Notes: a model not told the origin generated them from the sequence alone. Shown: positions 1-4,440, counted from the first letter of the stretch. The stretch is 5,957 nt of DNA from Cyanobacteria bacterium TMED177 (GCA_002170825.1 NHIA01000021.1:5992-11948), one strand, 5' to 3'. Program-made: numbers and translations.

Positions 1-453
1 GAAGCTGTCGCTGAGTTTTCGCTCGTAGCGGATCGAGCCCATTCCCTTCTCGGTTTTGATTTCAGCAGGCTTGTCCTTGTCATTGTTCCTTGTGTAGTTG
101 AGGCTGCCGATAATTTTCAGTGTGTCTGTTTCGCCGTTGTAGCGGCTGGCACCGTTGATGTTGGCTGAGAAGGTGCCGTTGCCGTCTTTGTCGGTGGCGT
201 TCATACCAGCGGAAATGGACGATTTCCAGGCCGGGGGCTTTTCTTTCGGCTTGATCGCGTCCTGGCTGACCTCCAGGCGACCGAGCTGGGGGTGGATCAC
301 CACTTTCACGGTTTCACTGCTTTCTTCTTCCACCAGCTCGCCGTTGATGATGTCGCCGTTCTTGAGTGTGATCTGCACGGTCTCGGCGATGGCCGCTGGC
401 GCAACAAGAAAGGTCAGCAGCAGTGCTTGCGGGAGCGTGCGGAGAACGGTCAT
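1..453 (-). CDS. DUF481-family secreted/outer-membrane protein, C-terminus cut by window edge
   Basis: The frame is open from ATG at 453 to the window edge, giving the first 151 residues. Residues 1-23 form a clear signal peptide: Thr-Val-Leu-Arg, then a hydrophobic core (ALLLTFLVAP), then an AIA cleavage site before Glu24. Next comes a short N-terminal domain (VQITLKNGDIINGELVEEE, about 25-43) of the type that often precedes DUF481. From about residue 75 (PPAWKSSISAGMNATDKDGN) the sequence has the alternating polar/hydrophobic strands of the DUF481 (YdiY-like, 'salt-induced outer membrane protein') beta-barrel family, ending in a SIRYERKLSDSF strand. Family knowledge puts such proteins in the outer membrane; the substrate or exact role is unknown. 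The start shares one base with the stop of the upstream 41-residue gene (TGATG), so translation is probably coupled. An in-frame extension exists up to base 684, but it would bury the signal peptide, so I prefer 453. Confidence 0.8.
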   Translation of the reverse strand, partial: MTVLRTLPQALLLTFLVAPAAIAETVQITLKNGDIINGELVEEESSETVKVVIHPQLGRLEVSQDAIKPKEKPPAWKSSISAGMNATDKDGNGTFSANINGASRYNGETDTLKIIGSLNYTRNNDKDKPAEIKTEKGMGSIRYERKLSDSF

Positions 454-578
454 CAGCTGAAAAATCCTTTGGATTGCAACCACAGACCGACAGCAATGAG
501 CGGCCCGAAGCCGGCAATCAACAGGGTGATCTTGAGCCGTAACGGCGAGACCTGGGTGTTGTTTTGCCGAAGGGGCAT
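453..578 (-). CDS. 41-residue single-span membrane microprotein upstream of DUF481
   Basis: ATG at 576-578 (complement) opens a 41-residue frame ending in TGA at 453-455. It has a polar, basic N-terminus (MPLRQNNTQVSPLRLK), one hydrophobic segment at about 17-34 (ITLLIAGFGPLIAVGLWL) and a short tail QSKGFFS. This layout predicts one transmembrane helix. The frame is closed by TAG nine codons upstream and has no other ATG, GTG or TTG start. Its stop and the ATG of the DUF481 gene overlap in TGATG, the classic geometry of translational coupling, which argues that the short frame is translated. I do not recognise it as any of the named small photosystem or NDH subunits (PsbX, PsbY, PsaI, PetG, NdhP and similar). 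Function unknown; it may assist or regulate expression of the downstream envelope protein (inference). Confidence 0.6.
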   Translation of the reverse strand: MPLRQNNTQVSPLRLKITLLIAGFGPLIAVGLWLQSKGFFS

Positions 579-613
579 CGATCTGTGTTTGAGCGCACGA
601 CGCTATCTCTTTC

Positions 614-629
614 AACGCTGCAAAGCGTT
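614..629. repeat. Small perfect hairpin (6-bp stem, 4-nt loop) in the leader of the minus-strand genes
   Basis: AACGCT and AGCGTT form a perfect 6-bp inverted repeat around the four bases GCAA. It lies 35 bases upstream of the 41-residue gene, between it and any minus-strand promoter. A few bases further right, GCGCACCC occurs twice (639-646 and 651-658). No T-run follows on either strand, so it is not a standard terminator. Role unknown. Confidence 0.4.
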
Positions 630-741
630 CCAACGTGTGCGCACCCAAACGCGCACCCTCGCCACTGGTTTGGGTTGGGCGCATTGAGATCTGTAAATGG
701 GAGCACTTCCCTGCGCCGTGCATTTGTCCTATAACCAGGTT

Positions 742-755
742 GTAGCAACCGCTAC
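742..755. promoter_or_regulatory. Candidate NtcA-type site GTA-N8-TAC
   Basis: GTAGCAACCGCTAC matches the consensus GTA-N8-TAC of NtcA, the cyanobacterial nitrogen regulator, and its five outer bases on each side pair (GTAGC/GCTAC). It sits in the 260-bp divergent gap between the 41-residue gene (-) and the DUF4278 gene (+), 83 bases before the latter's ATG. A -10-like TATAAC lies just upstream at 730-735. If that is the DUF4278 promoter, the site would fall at the transcription start, a position expected to repress rather than activate. I could not find the -10 box (TA-N3-T) 20-24 bases downstream that is usual for NtcA activation. The six fixed bases will also occur by chance about once or twice in a window this long. 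Confidence 0.3.
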
Positions 756-777
756 ACAACGTTCACTTCGCTACACA
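750..777 (+). repeat. 9-bp direct repeat CGCTACACA, 19-bp period
   Basis: CGCTACACA occurs at 750-758 and 769-777, in the leader or promoter of the DUF4278 gene. The first copy overlaps the right half of the GTA-N8-TAC sequence. Paired short direct repeats about two helical turns apart are a common layout for regulator binding. No regulator is identified. Confidence 0.35.
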
Positions 778-838
778 GCGGAGCGCAGTTCGACCGGCGC
801 CATGGAACGGGGACGCCGGCCTTTCTCGGACGCCACCC

Positions 839-1057
839 ATGACCACACTGCTTTATCGCGGCCACTCCTACACTCAGGCCGTGCAAGACCAGTCCAAACA
901 GCTTCGTTATGACCGCGGCGTCTATGCCGCTCGTCAAAACGATGCTCGCCCTGTCCGCACGCTCACTTACCGCGGCTGCACCTACAGCACCGGCCATGAA
1001 TCCGCTGGTCAGGCTGCTGGAAGCTTCCGTTACCGAGGCGTCAACTACAGCCACTGA
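839..1057 (+). CDS. DUF4278-family small repeat protein
   Basis: This is a 72-residue frame built almost entirely from a short Tyr-Arg-Gly motif. Copies are LLYRGHSY (residues 4-11), a degenerate LRYDRGVY (22-29), LTYRGCTY (42-49) and FRYRGVNY (63-70), with polar Gln/Ser/Ala-rich linkers between them. The YRGxxY signature is diagnostic of DUF4278 (PF14105), known mainly from cyanobacteria; no biochemical function is established. There is no signal peptide or membrane segment, so it is probably cytoplasmic. One Cys (47) lies in the third copy. The ATG at 839 places the first motif at the very N-terminus, as is usual for the family, though no good ribosome site precedes it. It is transcribed divergently from the DUF481 unit and convergently with the 89-residue gene. 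Possible control comes from the GTA-N8-TAC site upstream. Confidence 0.8.
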   Translation: MTTLLYRGHSYTQAVQDQSKQLRYDRGVYAARQNDARPVRTLTYRGCTYSTGHESAGQAAGSFRYRGVNYSH

Positions 1058-1074
1058 CACCAGTGCTGTGAGCC

Positions 1075-1110
1075 AGGAATACGAGCTCTGATTTCAGAGC
1101 TCGTATTCCT
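1075..1110. repeat. 17-bp perfect inverted repeat between convergent genes
   Basis: Left arm AGGAATACGAGCTCTGA (1075-1091) and its exact reverse complement (1094-1110) are separated by only TT. The right arm encodes the last residues and stop (EEYEL-stop) of the minus-strand 89-residue gene; the left arm is non-coding and begins 18 bases after the DUF4278 stop. In RNA from either strand it would form a 16- to 17-bp hairpin, so it could end or stabilise both convergent transcripts. No T-run follows on either side, so it is not a textbook intrinsic terminator. The precise mirror copy suggests an inverted duplication by template switching (inference). Confidence 0.75.
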
Positions 1111-1363
1111 CTTCAAACTGGGTGATCAGACCCTTGTAAAGCGCGAGCAGGCCTTCGGTTTCCTCGCAAAATCCGTCCGTGGTGTACTTGGCCACAAGGT
1201 TCACCACGGCGGATCGGATCTGTCCGAATGCACCCAGATATTCGCCCTGGATGTCCTCGTCACGGATGTCGTTGATCAGTGCTGAGATCAGCTCGATCTT
1301 GCGCTTGGCCGAGGCCATCTCGGCCTCCATCTCCTTGCTGAGTTTGCGGCGTTTCTTTGGCAT
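1094..1363 (-). CDS. 89-residue helical protein of unknown function
   Basis: The protein begins with a strongly basic segment (MPKKRRKLSK), then an amphipathic helical stretch (EMEAEMASAKRKIELISAL, 11-29). An acidic linker (NDIRDEDIQGEYL) follows, then a second helical region (GQIRSAVVNLVAKY). The tail is acidic (EETEG...FEEEYEL) with a single Cys. No signal peptide or membrane helix is visible; it is probably soluble, with opposite charge at its two ends. I do not recognise the family. It lies 43 bp downstream of the DUF1993 gene on the same strand and may be co-transcribed with it. Its ATG directly follows a GGGAG that is one arm of an inverted repeat (1364-1396), so its translation may be structure-controlled. 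Its last codons form one arm of the 17-bp inverted repeat at 1075-1110. Confidence 0.7.
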   Translation of the reverse strand: MPKKRRKLSKEMEAEMASAKRKIELISALINDIRDEDIQGEYLGAFGQIRSAVVNLVAKYTTDGFCEETEGLLALYKGLITQFEEEYEL

Positions 1364-1396
1364 CTCCCGTCCCAGTGCCGGCTGACATTACGGGAG
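1364..1396 (-). promoter_or_regulatory. Inverted repeat that pairs the GGGAG next to the start codon
   Basis: On the minus strand CTCCCGT (1396-1390) can pair with ACGGGAG (1370-1364), a perfect 7-bp stem with a 19-base loop that itself contains GCCGGC. The right-hand arm holds the only purine-rich, Shine-Dalgarno-like bases before the ATG of the 89-residue gene. The pairing would therefore hide the initiation region, or could act as a processing hairpin between this gene and DUF1993. Seen in sequence; the role is inferred. Confidence 0.4.
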
Positions 1397-1406
1397 TGAC
1401 AGGGCC

Positions 1407-1934
1407 TCAGGGTGCGTCTTCACCCAAGAGGTAATCGAATTTTCCGATTGGCACGCCGTTGTGACGAAGGATGGCGAATGCGGTGGTCACGTGGAAATAA
1501 ACGTTGGGGAGCACGAATGAGCGCAGAAAGTCGTCTCCGGCGAACACCCGCTCCCCTCCACCCATGCTGGTGGGGATGGGCAGCCGTATCTCGCGTTGCT
1601 CAGCTCCCTCAAGTTCCTCCGGCGCAATGCTCTCGATGAAGTCGATGCTTTTGCTGATCCGGGCGAGCAGCTGAGTCACCTCCGTTTCGCTGTCTTCCAT
1701 GCTCGGCGCCTCCCGTAGTGCCAGGCGCGCCACGCCCCGACGCGAGATGTCGGTGCTGATCTGCACCTGACGGGTGAGATCGAACATGTCCGGATAGAGC
1801 CGGCTGGAGAGCAGCACCGAGGCCGGGTATCCGTTGGCTTCGGCATGGGCCTCGGCCCGCTTGAGCAGATGGCTCAGATTCAGAAGATTCTTCACCAGGG
1901 GCGGAACCAAGGCGGAGTGGAAGGAGTGAGACAC
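1407..1934 (-). CDS. DUF1993 domain-containing protein
   Basis: This full-length DUF1993 (PF09351) protein has 175 residues, the usual size. Family landmarks in order are: N-terminal LVPPLVKNLLNLSHLLKRAEAHAEA (about 9-33, in two blocks), RLYPDMF (45-51), RQVQIS (55-60), the acidic EDSETE region (80-85), LEGAEQREIRLP (108-119), and the C-terminal FVLPNVYFHVTTAF followed by ILRHNGVPIGKFDYL (to 169). The family is a four-helix-bundle type related to the DinB-like fold; its activity is not established, and His148 and His158 are candidate metal or active-site residues (inference). No signal or membrane segment. The start is ambiguous: GTG at 1934 or TTG one codon earlier at 1937. There is no ATG and a TAA lies ten codons further upstream. 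I chose GTG as the commoner start. It is divergent from the two-span membrane gene and upstream of the 89-residue gene. Confidence 0.85.
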   Translation of the reverse strand: MSHSFHSALVPPLVKNLLNLSHLLKRAEAHAEANGYPASVLLSSRLYPDMFDLTRQVQISTDISRRGVARLALREAPSMEDSETEVTQLLARISKSIDFIESIAPEELEGAEQREIRLPIPTSMGGGERVFAGDDFLRSFVLPNVYFHVTTAFAILRHNGVPIGKFDYLLGEDAP

Positions 1935-1990
1935 CAACGTCTGAGATCTGATGCTCTTTCTTTAGCCTTACAGCAGCCGCTTCGACCAGG

Positions 1991-2221
1991 GTGAATCAGA
2001 CGTTGCGAGGGATCACCTACGTGTCGGTGTGGGTCGTGATCTGGGGGACAGTGGCGTCTCTGATGGATTGGATGCTTTTGACCGGTGAGGTTTACGAGAC
2101 CGGAACGTCCGGTCAGGTCATCACTTTTGTGGTGTACGGCGTGGCCACCGTGGTTCTTGCCACACGCTTCGCAGGTCGGTTCCTGACCCCTGAAGGCTCA
2201 GATGCTCCGGATCAGCAGTGA
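1991..2221 (+). CDS. 76-residue two-span membrane protein, unknown function
   Basis: The frame opens with GTG at 1991 and encodes MNQTLRGITY followed by a first hydrophobic helix (VSVWVVIWGTVASLMDWMLL, 11-30). A short polar loop (TGEVYETGTSGQ) precedes a second helix (VITFVVYGVATVVLATRFAG, 43-62) and a polar tail ending SDAPDQQ. Short polar ends and two spans suggest a small inner- or thylakoid-membrane protein. I do not know a function. The GTG follows AGG directly, which is too close for a good ribosome site, so the start is moderately secure; no ATG exists near the N-terminus. Its last 24 bases overlap the end of the TSUP permease gene on the other strand, so no separate terminator fits between them. 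Confidence 0.65.
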   Translation: MNQTLRGITYVSVWVVIWGTVASLMDWMLLTGEVYETGTSGQVITFVVYGVATVVLATRFAGRFLTPEGSDAPDQQ

Positions 2222-2968
2222 CACTCCCATCAGCAGGGAGAGCCATTCAAAAGCTCTTTTGACCATCCGACTTCCTTTCTCAAGCGAGAGGTGGGCGCCG
2301 AGGTAACCCCCCAGCAACGAGCCTGTTACCAGCGCCGGTAACCAATCCCAGCGGATTTCGCCGCTGAAGCCCAGCACCAGTGCACCTGTTCCGTTCCAGG
2401 CCAGTCCCACCAGGATCAGGGTATGGGCCACGGCACGGGTGTAGCTGAGGCCGAACCAACGCACCAGCCAAAGGGTCACAAACAGGCCGGTGCCTGAGGT
2501 GAGTGATCCGTTGAGGATGCCGATGGCGAACAGCACGGCAGCGCCGATGCCGACGGTGCGGCGGTTCAGAGGGGTCGGTCTGTTGTTGTTGCCCAGCTCC
2601 GGACGGCGGGCGGAGTACAGACCCAGTCCCAGGGTGAGCAGCCCGAGGGATGCGGTGGCCCAGCGATCGGGAACTGCGAGTACAGCATTGGCCCCCAGCC
2701 AGACACCAGGCAGCCCCGCCATGAGCATCAGGCTGGAGAGGATCGGGTCAAGGCTGCTGGCTCGCCAATGGCGGCTGGCGGCACCCAGTCCCAGGGCGAC
2801 ACTGGCAAGCTTGTGGGTGGCCAGTGCGGTGGCAAAAGGCAGCCCGAGCAGGATCAGTGCCGGTAACTGCACGAGGCCCGCTCCCCCTCCCGCGAAGGCC
2901 GAGAGCGCATTGGCCACCAGGGCGATCAACCCGAGTGCCAGTTGCAGCAGGCCCTCAACGACGCTCAT
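2198..2968 (-). CDS. TauE/SafE-type (TSUP) membrane permease
   Basis: A 256-residue, very hydrophobic protein of the normal size and two-fold repeat layout of the TSUP family (PF01925). The first half carries the glycine-rich family motif AFAGGGAGLVQLPALILLG (25-42) and THKLASVALGLGAASRHWR (51-69). The second half repeats it as AIGILNGSLTSGTGLF (148-163) and AHTLILVGLAWNGTGAL (181-197), ending in LLMGVSLLIRSI. About eight membrane segments are expected. Family members export or import small anions such as sulfite, sulfoacetate or other organosulfur or carboxylate compounds; the substrate here cannot be told from sequence. A basic loop (SARRPELGNNNRPTPLNRR, 119-137) joins the halves. The ATG at 2966-2968 gives a natural membrane N-terminus. 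It is divergent from the lipoprotein-like gene, with 66 bp between starts, and converges with an overlap on the 76-residue gene. Confidence 0.85.
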   Translation of the reverse strand: MSVVEGLLQLALGLIALVANALSAFAGGGAGLVQLPALILLGLPFATALATHKLASVALGLGAASRHWRASSLDPILSSLMLMAGLPGVWLGANAVLAVPDRWATASLGLLTLGLGLYSARRPELGNNNRPTPLNRRTVGIGAAVLFAIGILNGSLTSGTGLFVTLWLVRWFGLSYTRAVAHTLILVGLAWNGTGALVLGFSGEIRWDWLPALVTGSLLGGYLGAHLSLEKGSRMVKRAFEWLSLLMGVSLLIRSI

Positions 2969-3034
2969 GGCAGGGCTGTTGTGCTGCAGGGAGACAGAGA
3001 TTGGGGCATAACAGCACCAGTTGCTTTTCCATTC

Positions 3035-3244
3035 ATGCTTCGACCGCTCGCGATCGTGATGGCATTGGCCTGCCTGGGCACTGGTTGCACCTTGGACGTG
3101 GATGGAATCCGCAAAGGTGCCGAAGAGCTGAAGAAAGATGTGGAATCATCCAACCTCAAGGATTGCAAGGACGAGAACGGCAAACCACTGCCGAAGTGGG
3201 TGTGCCGCAAGGACGAAGATGCCGCCGCTGACGCTGCAAACTGA
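3035..3244 (+). CDS. 69-residue lipoprotein-like secreted peptide
   Basis: From ATG 3035 the product has a short signal: MLRPLAIVMALACLGTGC, with Arg3, a hydrophobic core, and Cys18 in a lipobox-like LGTGC context (Gly at -3 is not the usual Leu, so lipidation is plausible rather than certain). The mature part is small and highly charged: TLDVDGIRKGAEELKKDVES, then NLKDCKDENGKPLPKWVCRKD and an Asp/Ala tail. Two further cysteines (44 and 57) are well placed to form a disulfide in an oxidising compartment. The frame stays open upstream to an ATG at 2942, but that start would lie inside the oppositely oriented permease gene and bury the signal, so 3035 is preferred. Function unknown. Its stop is 5 bp from the end of the convergent 176-residue gene. 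Confidence 0.65.
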   Translation: MLRPLAIVMALACLGTGCTLDVDGIRKGAEELKKDVESSNLKDCKDENGKPLPKWVCRKDEDAAADAAN

Positions 3245-3253
3245 CGCGGTCAG
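3241..3253. repeat. Mini hairpin holding the stop codons of two convergent genes
   Basis: CTGAC GCG GTCAG is a perfect 5-bp inverted repeat with a 3-base loop. The TGA in the left arm stops the lipoprotein-like gene (+), and the TGA read on the other strand from the right arm stops the 176-residue gene (-). No T-run follows, so it is a weak terminator candidate at best. Confidence 0.4.
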
Positions 3254-3780
3254 CCACGGGTGAGAAAGGCAATCGGCACTGAAAACGTGGCGATGGCGTG
3301 GGGATCGCCTGGAAAGATCGCGACGCAGGCCACCTCCCGATCGGTGTGGGCCTCCCGCGATTTCAGGACGAAGTCGGTGGCGTCGTCGATGCTCCACATC
3401 GGGGCATCTCCATGGCGACGTTCGTCCTTGTAGGCCTGCCAGATCTCCGCGAAGGCATCGGCATCGGCTCCACCGATCGATTCGTTCATCGCCTGATCCA
3501 GGCCGACGGCCTCCATCCGTTCAAAGAAGCGCCTCATCAGGGGGTGACCGATCGTGGCTGACGCCCGGACCATGGAATTGATCGTGCCGACGGCGGTCAC
3601 CATCAGTTTCGGCTTGCTGCGTCGGGCATCGATCACGCCGACCGGCAGATTGAGATCCCAGGTGGCATGACCACTGACGGCACAGGCCAGGTCAAATAAA
3701 CCCAGAGAACACTGTTTGATCAGGCTTTGAATCCGCAGGCGTTCCATTGCGCTTCCGTCCGTATCGCCGGACGCCTCCAT
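3250..3780 (-). CDS. 176-residue protein of unknown function
   Basis: I do not recognise the family. The protein looks soluble: there is no signal peptide and no segment long or hydrophobic enough to span a membrane. Features in order are a polar N-terminus (MEASGDTDGS), a helical Cys-containing stretch (IQSLIKQCSLGLFDLACAVSG, 17-37, in two blocks), and a beta-like VGVIDARRSKPKLMVTAVG (47-65). A helix-rich middle contains RRFFERMEAVGLDQAMNES. Then come Ala/Asp-rich GGADADAFAEIWQAYKDERR, a charged THRDREV-like turn (SREAHTDREV), and a final hydrophobic pair of strands (ACVAIFP, HAIATFSVPIAFLTRG). The ATG at 3778-3780 gives the longest form. A second ATG at 3745-3747 (residue 12) is preceded by GGAAG at good spacing and begins MERLRIQSL, so the real protein may be 165 residues. 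It is divergent from the 56-residue gene and convergent with the lipoprotein-like gene. Confidence 0.65.
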   Translation of the reverse strand: MEASGDTDGSAMERLRIQSLIKQCSLGLFDLACAVSGHATWDLNLPVGVIDARRSKPKLMVTAVGTINSMVRASATIGHPLMRRFFERMEAVGLDQAMNESIGGADADAFAEIWQAYKDERRHGDAPMWSIDDATDFVLKSREAHTDREVACVAIFPGDPHAIATFSVPIAFLTRG

Positions 3781-3826
3781 TACCCGTTCACTGTTGCCAG
3801 GATTGTCGCCTTCTGACGTCGCAACG

Positions 3827-3997
3827 ATGTCCTTGGTTCAGATTTACCTCGACGCGGTCACCCATCAGGTGATTACCCGTGATGAGCTCGCCTACGTGGC
3901 GGGGAACCACGATCAGTTCGATCGAACGGAGCAGAAGCTCACGGCCCGTCTCGAACAGTTGATCAGCATTGGAAGCATCAGCGTGGGCTCTCGCTGA
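3827..3997 (+). CDS. 56-residue soluble protein, unknown function
   Basis: From ATG 3827 the product reads MSLVQIYLDAVTHQVITRDE, then LAYVAGNHDQFDRTEQKLTA, then RLEQLISIGSISVGSR. It is a small, compact, probably helical protein without a signal or membrane span. The regular hydrophobic spacing and the balanced acid/base content look like a real gene. The frame continues upstream to a TTG at 3794, but the ATG is preferred because the intervening residues look random. It lies divergent from the 176-residue gene, with 46 bp between starts, and its last 20 bases overlap the end of the 58-residue gene on the opposite strand. Family not recognised. Confidence 0.55.
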   Translation: MSLVQIYLDAVTHQVITRDELAYVAGNHDQFDRTEQKLTARLEQLISIGSISVGSR

Positions 3998-4154
3998 CGA
4001 TTCGATCGATGCGGTTGGGGTGATCTTGGATGTAGCGGTTGAACTCCATGGCCAGCAGCCGGGCCTGAAAGGCATCCGTGGCATAAAAGCAGGACTCGAG
4101 GGTGGTGTTTTCAGGAGTCCGGTAGCGCACGGTGTACGCCCTGCGAGTGCTCAT
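3978..4154 (-). CDS. 58-residue basic protein, unknown function
   Basis: ATG at 4152-4154 (complement) to TGA at 3978-3980. The product is MSTRRAYTVRYRTPENTTLE, then SCFYATDAFQARLLAMEFNR, then YIQDHPNRIDRIVSESPR. A beta-strand-like, Arg/Tyr-rich N-terminal half (YTVRYRTPE) is followed by a likely helix (DAFQARLLAMEFNRYIQDH). This beta-then-alpha pattern, and the way the residues read as a folded protein, make it a likely gene despite its size. One Cys (22), no membrane span. Its 3' end overlaps the 56-residue gene on the other strand by 20 bp. It lies 39 bp downstream of the 52-residue membrane microprotein on the same strand, so the two may be co-transcribed. Function unknown. Confidence 0.6.
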   Translation of the reverse strand: MSTRRAYTVRYRTPENTTLESCFYATDAFQARLLAMEFNRYIQDHPNRIDRIVSESPR

Positions 4155-4193
4155 CAACGCACGTCGGGAGACATCTCCACCATGCCAAACCGG

Positions 4194-4352
4194 TCATGGC
4201 ATCGCCACGACGCCAGACCAGCTCTGCAGCACATCAGGGGCTCCCTGGGTCAGGGCGGAGACCGCTGTCGTGGATCCGATGGCGATTCCAGCCACCAGCC
4301 CGAGGCCAAACAGGACCGCCCCTGTGAGCACAACCCGCTCGTTCAAATGCAT
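4194..4352 (-). CDS. 52-residue single-span membrane microprotein
   Basis: ATG at 4350-4352 (complement) to TGA at 4194-4196. A short polar start (MHLNER) precedes a long hydrophobic stretch (VVLTGAVLFGLGLVAGIAIG, residues 7-26) with glycine zipper-like spacing. A Ser/Thr/Ala segment and an ordinary soluble tail (LTQGAPDVLQSWSGVVAMP) follow. One membrane helix is predicted, either as an anchor or as an uncleaved signal. A stop six codons upstream leaves this ATG as the only start. It heads a possible two-gene unit with the 58-residue gene and is divergent from cp12, sharing with it a regulatory region that contains a 10-bp inverted repeat. Family not recognised. Confidence 0.55.
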   Translation of the reverse strand: MHLNERVVLTGAVLFGLGLVAGIAIGSTTAVSALTQGAPDVLQSWSGVVAMP

Positions 4353-4367
4353 AACAGCCGAGTTTTG

Positions 4368-4440
4368 TCAAACAGACTTTCCATGCTCTTTGCCGTGCTG
4401 GCCAGCAGGTGTCACAGGACGTGACCCAGCGTCTGTTTGA
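4368..4440. promoter_or_regulatory. 10-bp inverted repeat pair in the divergent region upstream of cp12
   Basis: TCAAACAGAC (4368-4377) and GTCTGTTTGA (4431-4440) are exact reverse complements 53 bp apart. Each therefore presents GTCTGTTTGA reading outward: one toward the 52-residue gene, one toward cp12. Near the middle is a second, smaller inverted repeat, GTCAC-AGGAC-GTGAC (4411-4425). This symmetric layout between two divergent genes resembles a shared operator or a repeated -35 element. No known regulator consensus is matched. Confidence 0.4.

Noticed and set aside
614..629. Hairpin AACGCT-GCAA-AGCGTT as an intrinsic terminator.
   Set aside because: There is no T-run on either strand and no gene ends nearby; it is only listed as a repeat.
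454..684. In-frame upstream extension of the DUF481 gene (77 more codons to an ATG at 684).
   Set aside because: The extension would place the clear signal peptide in the middle of the protein and would cover the better-looking 41-residue membrane frame in another register.
909..1091. A 60-codon plus-strand frame ending in EYEL-stop, like the minus-strand gene.
   Set aside because: It overlaps the DUF4278 gene in another frame. The shared ending is simply a result of the perfect inverted repeat at 1075-1110, not a second gene.
2490..3011. A 173-codon plus-strand frame.
   Set aside because: It is opposite the TSUP permease gene, whose membrane repeats are clear. The plus-strand product is Pro/Arg/Ser-rich without any domain.
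3916..3927. 12-bp palindrome GTTCGATCGAAC.
   Set aside because: It lies inside the coding sequence of the 56-residue gene and is explained by its codons plus chance; there is no promoter context.
4366..4371. Perfect TTGACA on the minus strand upstream of the 52-residue gene, as a -35 box.
   Set aside because: It is only 13 bases from the start codon. A 17-bp spacer puts the -10 at ATTTGA inside the gene, and the TATGCA nearer by has a spacer of only 12. It is kept only as part of the inverted 10-mer pair.
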